Source: Sphingobium nicotianae
GTDB taxonomy: Bacteria; Pseudomonadota; Alphaproteobacteria; Sphingomonadales; Sphingomonadaceae
DNA: 64,000 bases
Assembly (NCBI RefSeq): GCF_018603885.1
Contig: NZ_JAHGAW010000012.1
Coordinates: forward strand, 62,001 to 126,000
Direction of reading: 5' to 3'
Part shown: piece after piece, positions 7,995 through 15,663 of the stretch
How positions within the stretch are numbered: the first letter of the stretch is position 1
Layout of the letters: each line of letters starts with the position of its first letter
Position numbers and translations under genes: made by a program
Notes under the pieces: generated by a model
Databases searched by the model: none
Told to the model about the DNA's origin: nothing
Seen by the model: the letters and a program-made list of their open reading frames with translations, nothing else

Positions 7995-8179
7995 GCCGCT
8001 TTTCGATGCGCAATCCAATCGGCCCGCTTGCCTATCTGCTTCTTGCCCCGCCGCTGTTGTTCGCGCAGCAGATCGCCACTTTGTTTGTCTTCAAGGCAGC
8101 CGGGCAAGGGTTCGATCCTGATCTTCTCTTCTGGCTGATACCGCTGCGCGCCGTATTGTCGCCCCGCTTGGGGGGATAG
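7991..8179 (+). CDS. short membrane-protein reading frame, possibly truncated
   Basis: 62 residues from a GTG that overlaps the desaturase stop (GTGA). It has one or two hydrophobic segments (PLAYLLLAPPLLFAQQIATLFVF) and ends abruptly in LIPLRAVLSPRLGG, as if the start of a larger integral membrane protein had been cut off by a deletion. A convergent gene begins to end 36 bp later, so no further part of such a protein remains. It could equally be a genuine small membrane protein; I cannot decide from sequence. Confidence 0.4.
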   Translation: MSRFSMRNPIGPLAYLLLAPPLLFAQQIATLFVFKAAGQGFDPDLLFWLIPLRAVLSPRLGG

Positions 8180-8214
8180 AAGCGCTGGGGTGAATCGATA
8201 TTCGGCGATCAGCC

Positions 8215-8493
8215 CTACTCCTTGCCACCCCAACGCCAGCGCCAGCCGCCGCGCGTCTTGCGCTGGCATATGCGCACGAAGAGTAGGGTGGCGGCGACGG
8301 CGAGCGCGAAGAACAGCATCGCCTGCGCCGGATGCAAGGGCGCGAGCGAGATGCCGAGCAGCATGATGCCGGGCAACAACAGGAGAAAGGACAGCATCAG
8401 CACCCAGCCCTGCCAGGCGATGGGCAGGCCGGCGCCGAGGCCATAGCGCTTTGGCGCGAACCAGGCGCCTTCCTCGAAGAGTTTGTGCAGCAT
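8215..8493 (-). CDS. small two-helix membrane protein, unknown function
   Basis: 92 residues. Two clear transmembrane helices (about 30-50 and 57-76) are followed by a short, strongly basic and tryptophan-rich tail (RICQRKTRGGWRWRWGGKE). The N-terminus is amphipathic (LFEEGAWFAPKRYGLG). I do not recognise a named family. The start at 8493 is supported by GGAAGGAAG a few bases upstream. It is a single gene, flanked upstream by a palindromic repeat. Confidence 0.7.
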   Translation of the reverse strand: MLHKLFEEGAWFAPKRYGLGAGLPIAWQGWVLMLSFLLLLPGIMLLGISLAPLHPAQAMLFFALAVAATLLFVRICQRKTRGGWRWRWGGKE

Positions 8494-8520
8494 GCGCTTT
8501 TCTTCCTTCCGTTTTCCTCC

Positions 8521-8588
8521 CCTCGTCATCCCAGCGAAAGCTGGGATCTGGTCCGCACGAGATCCCAGCTTCCGCTGGGATGACGAGG
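8521..8588. repeat. palindromic repeat, CGTCATCCC family (copy 2, best conserved)
   Basis: A near-perfect 68-bp palindrome starting CCTCGTCATCCCAGCGAAAG and ending with its complement, with GATC at the inner turn of each arm. It lies between two same-strand genes. This is the clearest copy of the four-member family in the window and could form a long hairpin in RNA. Confidence 0.85.
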
Positions 8589-8597
8589 AGTGAGTAT

Positions 8598-9473
8598 CTA
8601 GACCCTGGTCATCGTCCACTGGCCGTCGTTGCCCTTGCAGGCCTGATAGGTCTCGGCCTGCTCGGCTTCGCCCGGCACGCTGACGCTCTGGGTCACCATC
8701 TTGCAGCTGTTGGCGGCGACCAGCGTCGAGCGCTTGAGCAGGGCGGCCGAGACATAGCCCTGGCCCACGCCATTCTCGGAGACCAGCATCCAGGGCTGGC
8801 CCTTGACCTGTGCCGGCACCCAGACGCGCTGGCCGGCAGGCAGCGTCGCGCGCACGGCGGCGCTGGTGCTCGGGGCGCCGCGCAGATTGACGCTGCTGCT
8901 GGTCGTGTAGCTCTCGCCGATCTTCACATAATTGCCGGCCGGCTCGACGCCCGAGGCGAAGCGCAGATTGCCGAGGCCGGCGCCGTCGCTCGTGCCGTTG
9001 ACGACGTCGACGCGGCCGGATGCACCGGTCTCCTCGTTGCGCCAGCTCTGGCTCGTGCCGGTGTCGAGCGCGGCCTGCGCTGCGCGCTCGGCCTTGTCGC
9101 GGTCATTGCGCTGCAGCTTGCAGCCGACCGCCGAGCCCGCCGCCGCACCGAGCGCGCCGCCGATCAGCGTGCCGAGCGTGCGGCTGCCCGATCCGGCGAT
9201 GCGATTGCCGAGCAGGCCGCCCGCGACGCCGCCGATCGCCGCCGCGATGCCCTGCTTGTTGCCCTCCGCCGAGCAACCGAGAATGCCGCCGAGGAAGCCG
9301 CGATCGTTGGAGCGGGCCTGGCCATAGCCGCCATCCTGTGCGGCGAGGACTGGGGCATTGCCGCTGCTCGTCTGGGGCTGGGCCTGCTGCGTCGCCTGCG
9401 TGCCGATGGCGGCGGCGGGACCGGCGGCAGCGAGGGCGGCGAGCGAAGCGGCGGTGACGAAGGTGCGGATCAT
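8598..9473 (-). CDS. exported glycine-zipper / SH3-domain protein
   Basis: 291 residues. A signal peptide (MIRTFVTAASLAALAAAGPAAA) is followed by a low-complexity stretch, a double glycine-zipper segment (about 74-117, GIAAAIGGVAGGLLGNRIAG and GTLIGGALGAAAGSAVG), a strand motif seen in RT0821/17-kDa surface antigens (SQSWRNEETGASGRVDV), and a bacterial SH3 domain (about 188-247, SVNLRGAPSTSAAVRATLPAGQRV). This architecture fits a periplasmic or outer-membrane-associated envelope protein that touches peptidoglycan. GGAGAG precedes the ATG. It is transcribed alone, and its molecular role is unknown. Confidence 0.85.
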   Translation of the reverse strand: MIRTFVTAASLAALAAAGPAAAIGTQATQQAQPQTSSGNAPVLAAQDGGYGQARSNDRGFLGGILGCSAEGNKQGIAAAIGGVAGGLLGNRIAGSGSRTLGTLIGGALGAAAGSAVGCKLQRNDRDKAERAAQAALDTGTSQSWRNEETGASGRVDVVNGTSDGAGLGNLRFASGVEPAGNYVKIGESYTTSSSVNLRGAPSTSAAVRATLPAGQRVWVPAQVKGQPWMLVSENGVGQGYVSAALLKRSTLVAANSCKMVTQSVSVPGEAEQAETYQACKGNDGQWTMTRV

Positions 9474-9574
9474 AAAGATGCTCTCCTCATGGGGGTCATT
9501 GGGCCGGATTCGCGCATGTTTCGGGCTTCGGTTCAAGAGTCCGCGCGGCAGAACGCCCCAGACGTTACATGCCT

Positions 9575-9775
9575 TCATAGATCGTCCTTCGGCGGGCGTC
9601 CCCGCTTGCGCGCTTCGGGCGGGGCGAGCCTGACGCCGCGCTTCGCCAGCCCCTCGCGCAGCATCAGCTCGATCTGCGCGTTGACGCTGCGCAGCTCGCC
9701 GGCCGCGCAGCGCTGCAGCGCATCGAAGAGGGCCCGGTCGACCCGCAGCGCGAAGGGCTTTTTGGCCTCGCTCAC
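9575..9775 (-). CDS. Arc-like ribbon-helix-helix DNA-binding protein
   Basis: 66 residues: KPFALRVDRALFDALQRCAAGELRSVNAQIELMLREGL is a typical ribbon-helix-helix unit (Arc/MetJ fold), followed by a basic tail RKRGRPPKDDL that resembles an AT-hook. It starts at a GTG (9775) with GGAGG upstream and lies 20 bp after the SPFH gene, so the two are cotranscribed. The palindrome in front of the SPFH gene is a natural candidate operator. No toxin gene is next to it. Confidence 0.82.
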   Translation of the reverse strand: MSEAKKPFALRVDRALFDALQRCAAGELRSVNAQIELMLREGLAKRGVRLAPPEARKRGRPPKDDL

Positions 9776-9795
9776 CGTCCCGTGGTCCTCCGCTC

Positions 9796-10716
9796 CTATT
9801 GATAGAGCGAGCCGGCATTGACGACCGGCTGCGTGTCCCGCTCGGAGCAGAGCACGACCATGAGGTTGGAGACCATCGCCGCCTTGCGCTCGTCGTCCAG
9901 CTCCACGACTCCCTTCTCGGAAAGCATGGTCAGCGCCATCTCGACCATGCCGACGGCGCCCTGCACCAGCTTCGAGCGCGCGGAGATGACCGCTTCTGCC
10001 TGCTGACGGCGCAGCATCGCCTGGGCGATCTCGGGCGCATAAGCCAGATGGGTGAGGCGACACTCGTCGATGATCACGCCGGCGCGCGTCACCCGGTCCT
10101 GCAGCTGGTTCTCGAGCTGCTCGCTGACTTCGGCCGCGTCGCCGCGCAGGGTCACCTCATGATGCTCGATGTCGTCATAGGGATAGCGCGAGGCAATGAC
10201 GCGGATCGCGCTCTCGATCTGGATGTCGACGAACTCCTGATAATTCTCGACATCGAACAGCGCCCGCGCCGTGTCGGTCACGCGCCACACGACGTTGGTG
10301 GCCACCTCGATCGGGTTGCCGCGCAGATCGTTCACCTTGATCGTGTCCGAGGTCACATTGTGGATGCGCACCGAGATTTTCTTGCGGGTGAGCCAGGGCA
10401 GCAGCCAGCGCAGGCCGGCGCTGCGGTCCGTGCCCTTGTAGGTGCCGAAGAGCTGGATCGCCGCCGCCTGATTGGGCGAGAGCAGATAGAAGCCCGCGAC
10501 CGTGAAGGCCGCCAGCAGGGCGCCCCCGATGATCGGGATGATGCCGATCTCGGGCCGGTCCGGCACCAGCGTGAGGCCATAGATGATCGCGGCGATGGCG
10601 AGCAGCAGCACGATCAGCATCGGATAGCCGCTCATCGTTGCGGCTTCATATTCCTGCGACGCGGTGAGTGCGGGGCCGCGTGGCGCCGAGTCGCTGACGG
10701 AATTGGCGGTGTTCAT
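9796..10716 (-). CDS. SPFH/Band-7 domain membrane protein
   Basis: 306 residues: two N-terminal membrane helices (about 32-50 and 60-80), then a Band-7 domain with the strand pattern [28 protein letters not shown] start, [30 protein letters not shown], and a long coiled region [35 protein letters not shown] proteins oligomerise into membrane microdomain scaffolds, often with a protease partner; none is adjacent here. The start at 10716 follows GGGAGG. The downstream ribbon-helix-helix gene probably regulates the pair. Confidence 0.9.
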   Translation of the reverse strand: MNTANSVSDSAPRGPALTASQEYEAATMSGYPMLIVLLLAIAAIIYGLTLVPDRPEIGIIPIIGGALLAAFTVAGFYLLSPNQAAAIQLFGTYKGTDRSAGLRWLLPWLTRKKISVRIHNVTSDTIKVNDLRGNPIEVATNVVWRVTDTARALFDVENYQEFVDIQIESAIRVIASRYPYDDIEHHEVTLRGDAAEVSEQLENQLQDRVTRAGVIIDECRLTHLAYAPEIAQAMLRRQQAEAVISARSKLVQGAVGMVEMALTMLSEKGVVELDDERKAAMVSNLMVVLCSERDTQPVVNAGSLYQ

Positions 10717-10737
10717 ATCAAGCCTCCCGAAAAATCA

Positions 10738-10756
10738 TGATATCATATTTATATCA
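10738..10756. promoter_or_regulatory. inverted repeat in front of the SPFH gene
   Basis: TGATAT-CATATTT-ATATCA, 22 bp upstream of the SPFH start codon; the left half is itself the 8-bp palindrome TGATATCA. It overlaps the only AT-rich segment of the promoter region, so a bound protein would block transcription. The co-encoded ribbon-helix-helix protein is the obvious candidate (inference). Confidence 0.5.
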
Positions 10757-10841
10757 TTCACCGGAGGGGTGCAATGCCGTGCGACGGGTGGGGGAACCTG
10801 CGGGAATCTCGCTCGTTGCGACGTGTGGAAGGGGAAGAGAC

Positions 10842-11069
10842 GTGACCCATCTACCCGACATGACATCGTTCGCCGCCGGCTATGTATTGCTCTATCATGA
10901 GGGCCATGTGAACCATTGCCCCGGCTGCGAGGGAACCCACTGGTTCGTCGGCCGCACCAGCGCGCAATGCGCCCGCTGCGAGACCGCGCTGCCGCTCGCG
11001 CAGATGACGGAGACGGCCAACCGCCCTTTGTTCGTCAGCCGGTTCAGCACCACAGCCTGCCACGCCTGA
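10842..11069 (+). CDS. small zinc-ribbon protein, unknown function
   Basis: 75 residues. Two CxxC pairs (NHCPGCEGTHWF and AQCARCETALP) form a probable zinc ribbon between an aromatic N-terminal part (SFAAGYVLLYHEGHV) and a short C-terminal tail. The start used is the GTG at 10842, which follows GGGGAAGAG; an ATG at 10860 is an alternative. No partner is evident: the neighbours are divergent (SPFH) and convergent (SMP-30). Confidence 0.68.
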   Translation: MTHLPDMTSFAAGYVLLYHEGHVNHCPGCEGTHWFVGRTSAQCARCETALPLAQMTETANRPLFVSRFSTTACHA

Positions 11070-11073
11070 GCGC

Positions 11074-11952
11074 TCAGCCGGCGAAGGGTGGCTCGGGCAG
11101 GCCCGGCACCGCGACCGGGAAGGAGAAGAGCGCGCCGGCATGCGGCTGCGCGGCAAGATCGGCATCGGACAGCCCGCTGCGTGCGGTCGTGACATAGGCG
11201 GTGCGCAGGTCGGCCCCGCCGAACGCGATCATCGTCGGCCGGCTGGCCGGCAGCGTAACGGTCTGGAGAATTTCGCCCTCAGGGGACAGGCGCACGACGC
11301 GGCCGCCATCGAACAAGGCGCTCCAGTAGCAGCCCTCGGCATCGAACGACCCGCCGTCGGGGCGGCCCTTGCCCTGCTCGAACTGGTGGACGATGCGGCG
11401 CCCGGAGAGCGTTCCGGCGACCGGATCGACGTCATAGCCGCGCAGCGCATGGCTCGGCGTGTCGGCGTGGCGGAAGACGGTGCCCTCGGCATTGAAGGCG
11501 GCGCCGTTGCAGGTCAGCATGTCGCCCTCGACCCAGCTGATCGTGCCATCCGGGTCGACGCGGTAGAGTGCGGCGTCGCGCGCGCTCTTGGTCATGTTGA
11601 CGCTGCCGACCCAGAAGCGGCCGGCCGGATCGGTGCGCCCGTCGTTGAAGCGGATGTCGCACTTGCCGGCGAAGATCTGGTTGCCGAAGGGCACAGGCGT
11701 GCCGTCCCAGTCTTCCAGCAGCGCCAGCCCGTCCTTCATCGCCAGAATGAGGCCGCCGGCCTTGCGGAAGGCGAAGCAGGCCACCGGCTGGTCGAACCGC
11801 CGCACCTCATCAGTGCCGGTCGCGGGATCGAAGCGGTGCAATTCGCGGGCATCGATGTCGACCCAGTAGAGGCGCTGCTCTCCGCCATGCCAGCGCGGCC
11901 CTTCGCCAAGGCTGGCGCGCGCGTCGAGGGCGATGGAGACGGGGCGAGTCAT
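11074..11952 (-). CDS. SMP-30/gluconolactonase family protein
   Basis: 292-residue six-bladed beta-propeller. Family metal ligands are visible: Glu17 in the first strand (LGEGPRW), Asn in DMLTCNGAAF, and Asp in GRPDGGSFDAEGCYW. Members hydrolyse sugar lactones such as gluconolactone or L-arabinonolactone in the cytoplasm with a divalent metal. The start at 11952 gives the normal family length. No sugar dehydrogenase or transporter is adjacent, so the sugar is unknown. The stop lies 4 bp from the convergent zinc-ribbon gene. Confidence 0.9.
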   Translation of the reverse strand: MTRPVSIALDARASLGEGPRWHGGEQRLYWVDIDARELHRFDPATGTDEVRRFDQPVACFAFRKAGGLILAMKDGLALLEDWDGTPVPFGNQIFAGKCDIRFNDGRTDPAGRFWVGSVNMTKSARDAALYRVDPDGTISWVEGDMLTCNGAAFNAEGTVFRHADTPSHALRGYDVDPVAGTLSGRRIVHQFEQGKGRPDGGSFDAEGCYWSALFDGGRVVRLSPEGEILQTVTLPASRPTMIAFGGADLRTAYVTTARSGLSDADLAAQPHAGALFSFPVAVPGLPEPPFAG

Positions 11953-12182
11953 GGCGCTCGTGAATGTCGCCTTTCCGACCCGGAAGCAAGGGTCCGCGCG
12001 GCGCAGGACAAGTGACAATATCGTGACGGCATCGTTCCGAAGCGGCACGAATATTAACCATGATATACGGTAAACGAAGGTTTAATCGACTATAACGTCC
12101 GTTAATATCGTTTGCGTGGAGTGCGTTGCGATCTTCTGGTGGAGGAGGTCGAACCGCTACCGCAGAGCAGTGGGAGTTTGCC

Positions 12183-12923
12183 ATGACTATTCGTCTTCAT
12201 ATGCTGGGCGCCGTCAGCGCTCTGACCTTCTTTGCTTCGCCGGCCCTGTCGGCCGTCGAGATGTTCGACAATGCCGTTACCCTGAGCCCGACTCAGGCCG
12301 CCGGCGCCTGGTACACCGACCGTTACGCGCCCAACGGGTTCGTTTCGCCGGTTGTCTTCGATGGTGACAATCGCCTCAAGCAGACGATCAGCTCGGCCGA
12401 TCTCCAGGCGAGCGAATTCTACAATACCCAAGGCCGCAAATATGACGTCAACACGACGTCGGCCAGCATCCAGCTCTATGTGCCCCAAGCCTGGTCGACG
12501 ACCAATGCACGCATGGCGAGCTTCTGGGCAACCGGCAACGGATCGGACCCGATCTATCCGATCATCGAGTTCAACCAGGGCGGTTTCCGCGTGTGGGACT
12601 CGGGGAATGGCTGGGTCAATCTGGCCGGTGCCGTCAACTATGACTCATGGTACTCGCTGAGCTTCGCGATCAACGGCAGCAATGTCGACTATAAGGTCGG
12701 CAATCTCAGCGCGTCGGTCGACGCCTATGGCGCCACCTCGCTCGTCAACGTCATGCTGCAGGGTCACAACACGCAGGGCGTCGCGAGCTACGACATCTAC
12801 TGGGACAACCTCTCGACGCCGGCTGCTGTTCCCGAGCCGGCAACCTGGGCGCTGATGATCGGCGGTCTCGCCCTCGTCGGTGCCAGCATGCGTCGTCGCA
12901 AGACGACCGTCGCCTTCGCCTGA
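12183..12923 (+). CDS. PEP-CTERM sorting-domain exported protein
   Basis: 246 residues. A signal peptide (MTIRLHMLGAVSALTFFASPALS) precedes an exported beta-rich domain (RYAPNGFVSPVVFDGDNRL.. WDSGNGWVNLAG), and the C-terminus has the sorting signal VPEPATWALMIGG, a hydrophobic helix and the basic cluster RRRK. Such proteins are processed by exosortase and delivered to the cell surface or the extracellular polysaccharide. GGGAG precedes the ATG. The AT-rich region at about 12020-12115 is likely its promoter. A strong terminator follows. No exosortase gene is present in the window. Confidence 0.92.
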   Translation: MTIRLHMLGAVSALTFFASPALSAVEMFDNAVTLSPTQAAGAWYTDRYAPNGFVSPVVFDGDNRLKQTISSADLQASEFYNTQGRKYDVNTTSASIQLYVPQAWSTTNARMASFWATGNGSDPIYPIIEFNQGGFRVWDSGNGWVNLAGAVNYDSWYSLSFAINGSNVDYKVGNLSASVDAYGATSLVNVMLQGHNTQGVASYDIYWDNLSTPAAVPEPATWALMIGGLALVGASMRRRKTTVAFA

Positions 12924-12943
12924 TCCAGGACGAAGCGATGTGA

Positions 12944-12987
12944 GGGGCGCGTTGCCGACTGGTCCCGGCAACGCGCCCCCTTGCTTT
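12944..12987. terminator. intrinsic terminator after the PEP-CTERM gene
   Basis: A perfect 14-bp stem GGGGCGCGTTGCCG / CGGCAACGCGCCCC (12944-12957 and 12966-12979) with an 8-base loop, followed by CTTGCTTT. It separates the PEP-CTERM gene from the convergent winged-helix regulator operon and may serve both. Confidence 0.85.
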
Positions 12988-12992
12988 GGGCC

Positions 12993-13604
12993 TCACGCCA
13001 GAGCGCCGGTCACCAGCGCATAACCCGCGCCGCGCACCGTGCGCAGCATCGGCCAGGCGAAGCCGCGATCGAGCCTGGCGCGCAGTCGCGAGACGTGAAC
13101 TTCCACGACATTGGTGCCGGGATCGAAGCCGAGCCGCCAGACCGCGCGCAGCAGCGCCTCGCGCGAATGAGGCTGGTCCGGGCAGGTGGCGAGATAGTTC
13201 AGCAGCTCGAACTCGCGCTGAAGCAGGCCGAGCGTGCGCCCCTGCCGCCGCGCCTCGCGCTCGATCAGGTCGATCTCCAGCTCACCCAGCTGCATCTGCG
13301 TCTCCGGACCCTGCCGCAGGCTGGTGACGATCGCGACGAAGCGCAGGCAGCGCGCCAGTGCCTCGTGCGTCGGCATCCAGGGGCCGATGCCATCGAGAGC
13401 GCCGAGGCTGAGGGCGCTGGCTCGATCGATGGAATCATCCTGCCATTGCCAGATCAGGGCGTGGCGCGGCAGGCCCGCCGGACCGCGCGGCAGGACGGCC
13501 AGCACCGGCTGGACATGGGCATTGCGCAGCGCCTGGACGAGGGCGCTCAGGCAAGCGTCCCGCCGGTCACCTTCCTCACAGAGCCAAAGATCGATGCGCT
13601 GCAC
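12993..13604 (-). CDS. winged-helix (OmpR-type) regulator with an atypical N-terminus
   Basis: 203 residues. The C-terminal half (about 105-200) is an OmpR/PhoB DNA-binding domain: LGLLQREFELLNYLATCPDQP.. LLRAVWRLGFDPGTNVVEVHVSRLRARLDRG.. VRGAGYALV. The N-terminal half has the length of a short receiver but lacks the acidic pocket, the phospho-acceptor Asp on a hydrophobic strand and the KP motif, so phosphorylation is unlikely. It begins at a GTG, 36 bp after the cupin-like gene, and is the last gene of the operon that starts with the 43-residue peptide. Confidence 0.85.
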   Translation of the reverse strand: MQRIDLWLCEEGDRRDACLSALVQALRNAHVQPVLAVLPRGPAGLPRHALIWQWQDDSIDRASALSLGALDGIGPWMPTHEALARCLRFVAIVTSLRQGPETQMQLGELEIDLIEREARRQGRTLGLLQREFELLNYLATCPDQPHSREALLRAVWRLGFDPGTNVVEVHVSRLRARLDRGFAWPMLRTVRGAGYALVTGALA

Positions 13605-13640
13605 TGTCCCCCCGAATGGCGCGCGCTGAGTCGAGCGAGA

Positions 13641-14588
13641 CTAGGCGATCCGCGCCCGCGCGGGAGATGGGATTGATCCGGATCGGAGCAGGTCGAGCGA
13701 CCGCGTGCCAGCCCGGCGCAGATGCGGACAGGTGCTGCGCAGCGCTGTCTCGGCATGCGCGAGGCGCGCCTCGTGGTCGTCGGTCGCCGCGTCGATCGCG
13801 CTCCACGCGGCGAGGCGGATGCGGGGGTCGTCGTGGCCGCGCATGAAGCTTTCGGCGAGGTCGCGGCCATTGCCACCAAGCTCATCGCTGTCGAACTGCA
13901 CGCACAGGCGCAGCAGCAGCTGGGCGCTGGTCGCCGTCATGTCGCGGATGATGCGGCCGCCTTCGACATCGAAATGATATTGCCTGCGCGCACACTGCGC
14001 CTCCGTCAGGGTCATGACGTTGATCGAGACTGACAGGCTTTCGGGCGGAAGCTGATCGTGAATATCGCGATTGGCCCGGTAGAGCAGCATCTTGTCCGGC
14101 GAGAGCTGGCTGCGCTCGACGAAGCGCAGGTCGACCGGCTCGCCCGGCAGGCCCAGGATGCTCTCCGGCTCGACCTCGTAATAGTCGGACCAGTAACCTG
14201 GGCCGAGATGGCCGATCGTCAGGAAGTCGAAGGCGTGATCGTGCGGGAAGTCATAGAAGAAACTCGCCGCGCCGCTGGTGCGCAGGCAGGGCTCGCCCGC
14301 GCTCGGCCAGATATTGGCGCGCAGGAAGAAATTGCCCTCGGGCGGATGCAACAGGATGACCTGCGCCGAATAGGTGTTGGTGGCGAGCTGAGTGCGGCAA
14401 TTCTCCTTGAGTGCATCCAGTGCGAGGGCCGGGAGGAACTCCCGATTGTTGCCGAGCGCGCGCAGGACGGGTGCGACCGCGAGCAGGCCATCTGTGCTGC
14501 CGCCATCGAAGGCCGGGGAGCGGCACGCATCGGCGAGGTCGGCCACATCGGCGACCTGATCGGTCTCGTGAGCGAGCAGGAGAGGCAT
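13641..14588 (-). CDS. cupin-like protein with C-terminal HEAT-like helices, unknown function
   Basis: 315 residues; not a family I can name. The centre has a cupin-like strand set with closely spaced histidines, FFYDFPHDHAFDFLTIGHLG (H116, H118, H127), and a second conserved-looking patch LLYRANRDIHDQLPPESL (H177), which together could hold a metal. The last 80 residues (DDPRIRLAAWSAIDAATDDHEARLAHAE) resemble a HEAT repeat. Its ATG shares one base with the stop of the upstream gene (TGATG), so the two are coupled. An enzymatic or sensor role is possible; function is inferred only from fold-like features. Confidence 0.7.
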   Translation of the reverse strand: MPLLLAHETDQVADVADLADACRSPAFDGGSTDGLLAVAPVLRALGNNREFLPALALDALKENCRTQLATNTYSAQVILLHPPEGNFFLRANIWPSAGEPCLRTSGAASFFYDFPHDHAFDFLTIGHLGPGYWSDYYEVEPESILGLPGEPVDLRFVERSQLSPDKMLLYRANRDIHDQLPPESLSVSINVMTLTEAQCARRQYHFDVEGGRIIRDMTATSAQLLLRLCVQFDSDELGGNGRDLAESFMRGHDDPRIRLAAWSAIDAATDDHEARLAHAETALRSTCPHLRRAGTRSLDLLRSGSIPSPARARIA

Positions 14589-15460
14589 CAGGCCGCCTCT
14601 CCGATGGAGCCATGCCGCGCCAGCACGGCCTGCGCGGCATGGCGGACGCCCTCGTCGGGGTCGTGCGCCGCCATGCGGGCGAGATAGGGCCAGGCCGCGA
14701 TGGCATCGAGCGCGAGCAACTCGCGCATCACCGTCCAGCGCTCACGGCCGGAGGGGCGATCGAGCATGCCGATCAGCACGGGTATGGCCTCGCGCGTGCC
14801 GGCGGCGCGCAGGACGGACATGAGCATGCCGGCCCGGGCGAAGCCGTCGTCGCCCTGCACGGTACCGAGCGGGCGGCCATCGTCGAGCGCGAGCCTGCGT
14901 ATGGGGGGCGCCGGGCGGCGGTCGATGCGGCCATGGAGCATCAGGACGGGGCGATCCTGCGGCTCGATGCGCAGGGTTTCGTGGCGCTCGTCGAGCGACA
15001 GCCACTGGCCGGGCAGGAGCGAGATCGCCCGCGTGTGCAGGCGGTCCCCGTCATGCTTGCCCAGCATCGCCTCGACCGGCGTCGGCGACAGGAGCCGGTA
15101 GAGACCGCGCGCGCCGGAGAAGCTGATATGCGGCTGGCCGACGATCCGTTCGCCATCGTCCCCGCGCTCGGCCGCCCCCTCGATCAATCCCAGCGCCAGG
15201 CGCACCGGTGGCTGGGCGGCAAGGGTCATGCTCAGGATCGAACCACTGCTCCGCACGGCCGATTGGGTCGGCAGTGCCGCAGGATCGCCCCGCATCGGCG
15301 CGATCCAGTGCGTGGCAAGCGCGAAGAGCCAGTCAATGTCCGCAAAAAGTGGCGCGAGGCATTCGGCCGCCTCGTCAACGTGCGACGCGGCCGCTGCTTC
15401 GGCAACGGCATCGAGCATCCGCTGGCGGGCATGTCGGGGTTTGCCCGGCGCCGTCGCCAC
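14588..15460 (-). CDS. HEAT-repeat protein with a beta-rich central domain, unknown function
   Basis: 290 residues from a GTG at 15460. A helical N-terminus (about 1-60, FADIDWLFALATHWIAP) leads to a beta-rich middle (HISFSGARGLYRLL.. ISLLPGQWLSLDERHETLRI) that resembles the downstream gene's cupin-like region. The C-terminus (210-285) has clear HEAT repeats (REAIPVLIGMLDRPSGRERWTVMRELL and AAWPYLARMAAHDPDEGVRHAAQAVL). It sits 5 bp after the short peptide gene and overlaps the next gene. The two proteins share overall architecture and may be distant paralogues acting as partners. Confidence 0.72.
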   Translation of the reverse strand: MATAPGKPRHARQRMLDAVAEAAAASHVDEAAECLAPLFADIDWLFALATHWIAPMRGDPAALPTQSAVRSSGSILSMTLAAQPPVRLALGLIEGAAERGDDGERIVGQPHISFSGARGLYRLLSPTPVEAMLGKHDGDRLHTRAISLLPGQWLSLDERHETLRIEPQDRPVLMLHGRIDRRPAPPIRRLALDDGRPLGTVQGDDGFARAGMLMSVLRAAGTREAIPVLIGMLDRPSGRERWTVMRELLALDAIAAWPYLARMAAHDPDEGVRHAAQAVLARHGSIGEAA

Positions 15461-15465
15461 GCCCG

Positions 15466-15597
15466 TCAGCCGGTGATTATGGCGATGATGACATAGGTCT
15501 CGCCGCCCTGCAGGCTGGCCATGTCGACCGCTGCGTTGAATAGGGCGGCTTCGTCGTCAAGCAAGGGCAGCTCGTCGATGGCAATGGTTTTGGGCAT
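15466..15597 (-). CDS. 43-residue peptide, candidate modified-peptide precursor
   Basis: The peptide has an acidic leader-like part (residues 1-32, with DELPLLDDEA) ending in LQGG, and a hydrophobic tail of 11 residues (33-43, ETYVIIAIITG). The GG at 31-32 with Leu at -4, Met at -7 and Asp at -8 loosely fits a double-glycine cleavage site. It is the first frame of a tight operon (stop only 5 bp before the HEAT gene). No modification enzyme or C39-peptidase transporter is recognisable nearby, so the precursor idea is an inference. It could also be a small regulatory peptide. Confidence 0.58.
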   Translation of the reverse strand: MPKTIAIDELPLLDDEAALFNAAVDMASLQGGETYVIIAIITG

Positions 15598-15663
15598 GGA
15601 TCGTCCGTTTCTTGGCGGGGCCTGGCTCTGAAAGGCTAGGCGAAGCGCTGCCGGCGATTCCAA

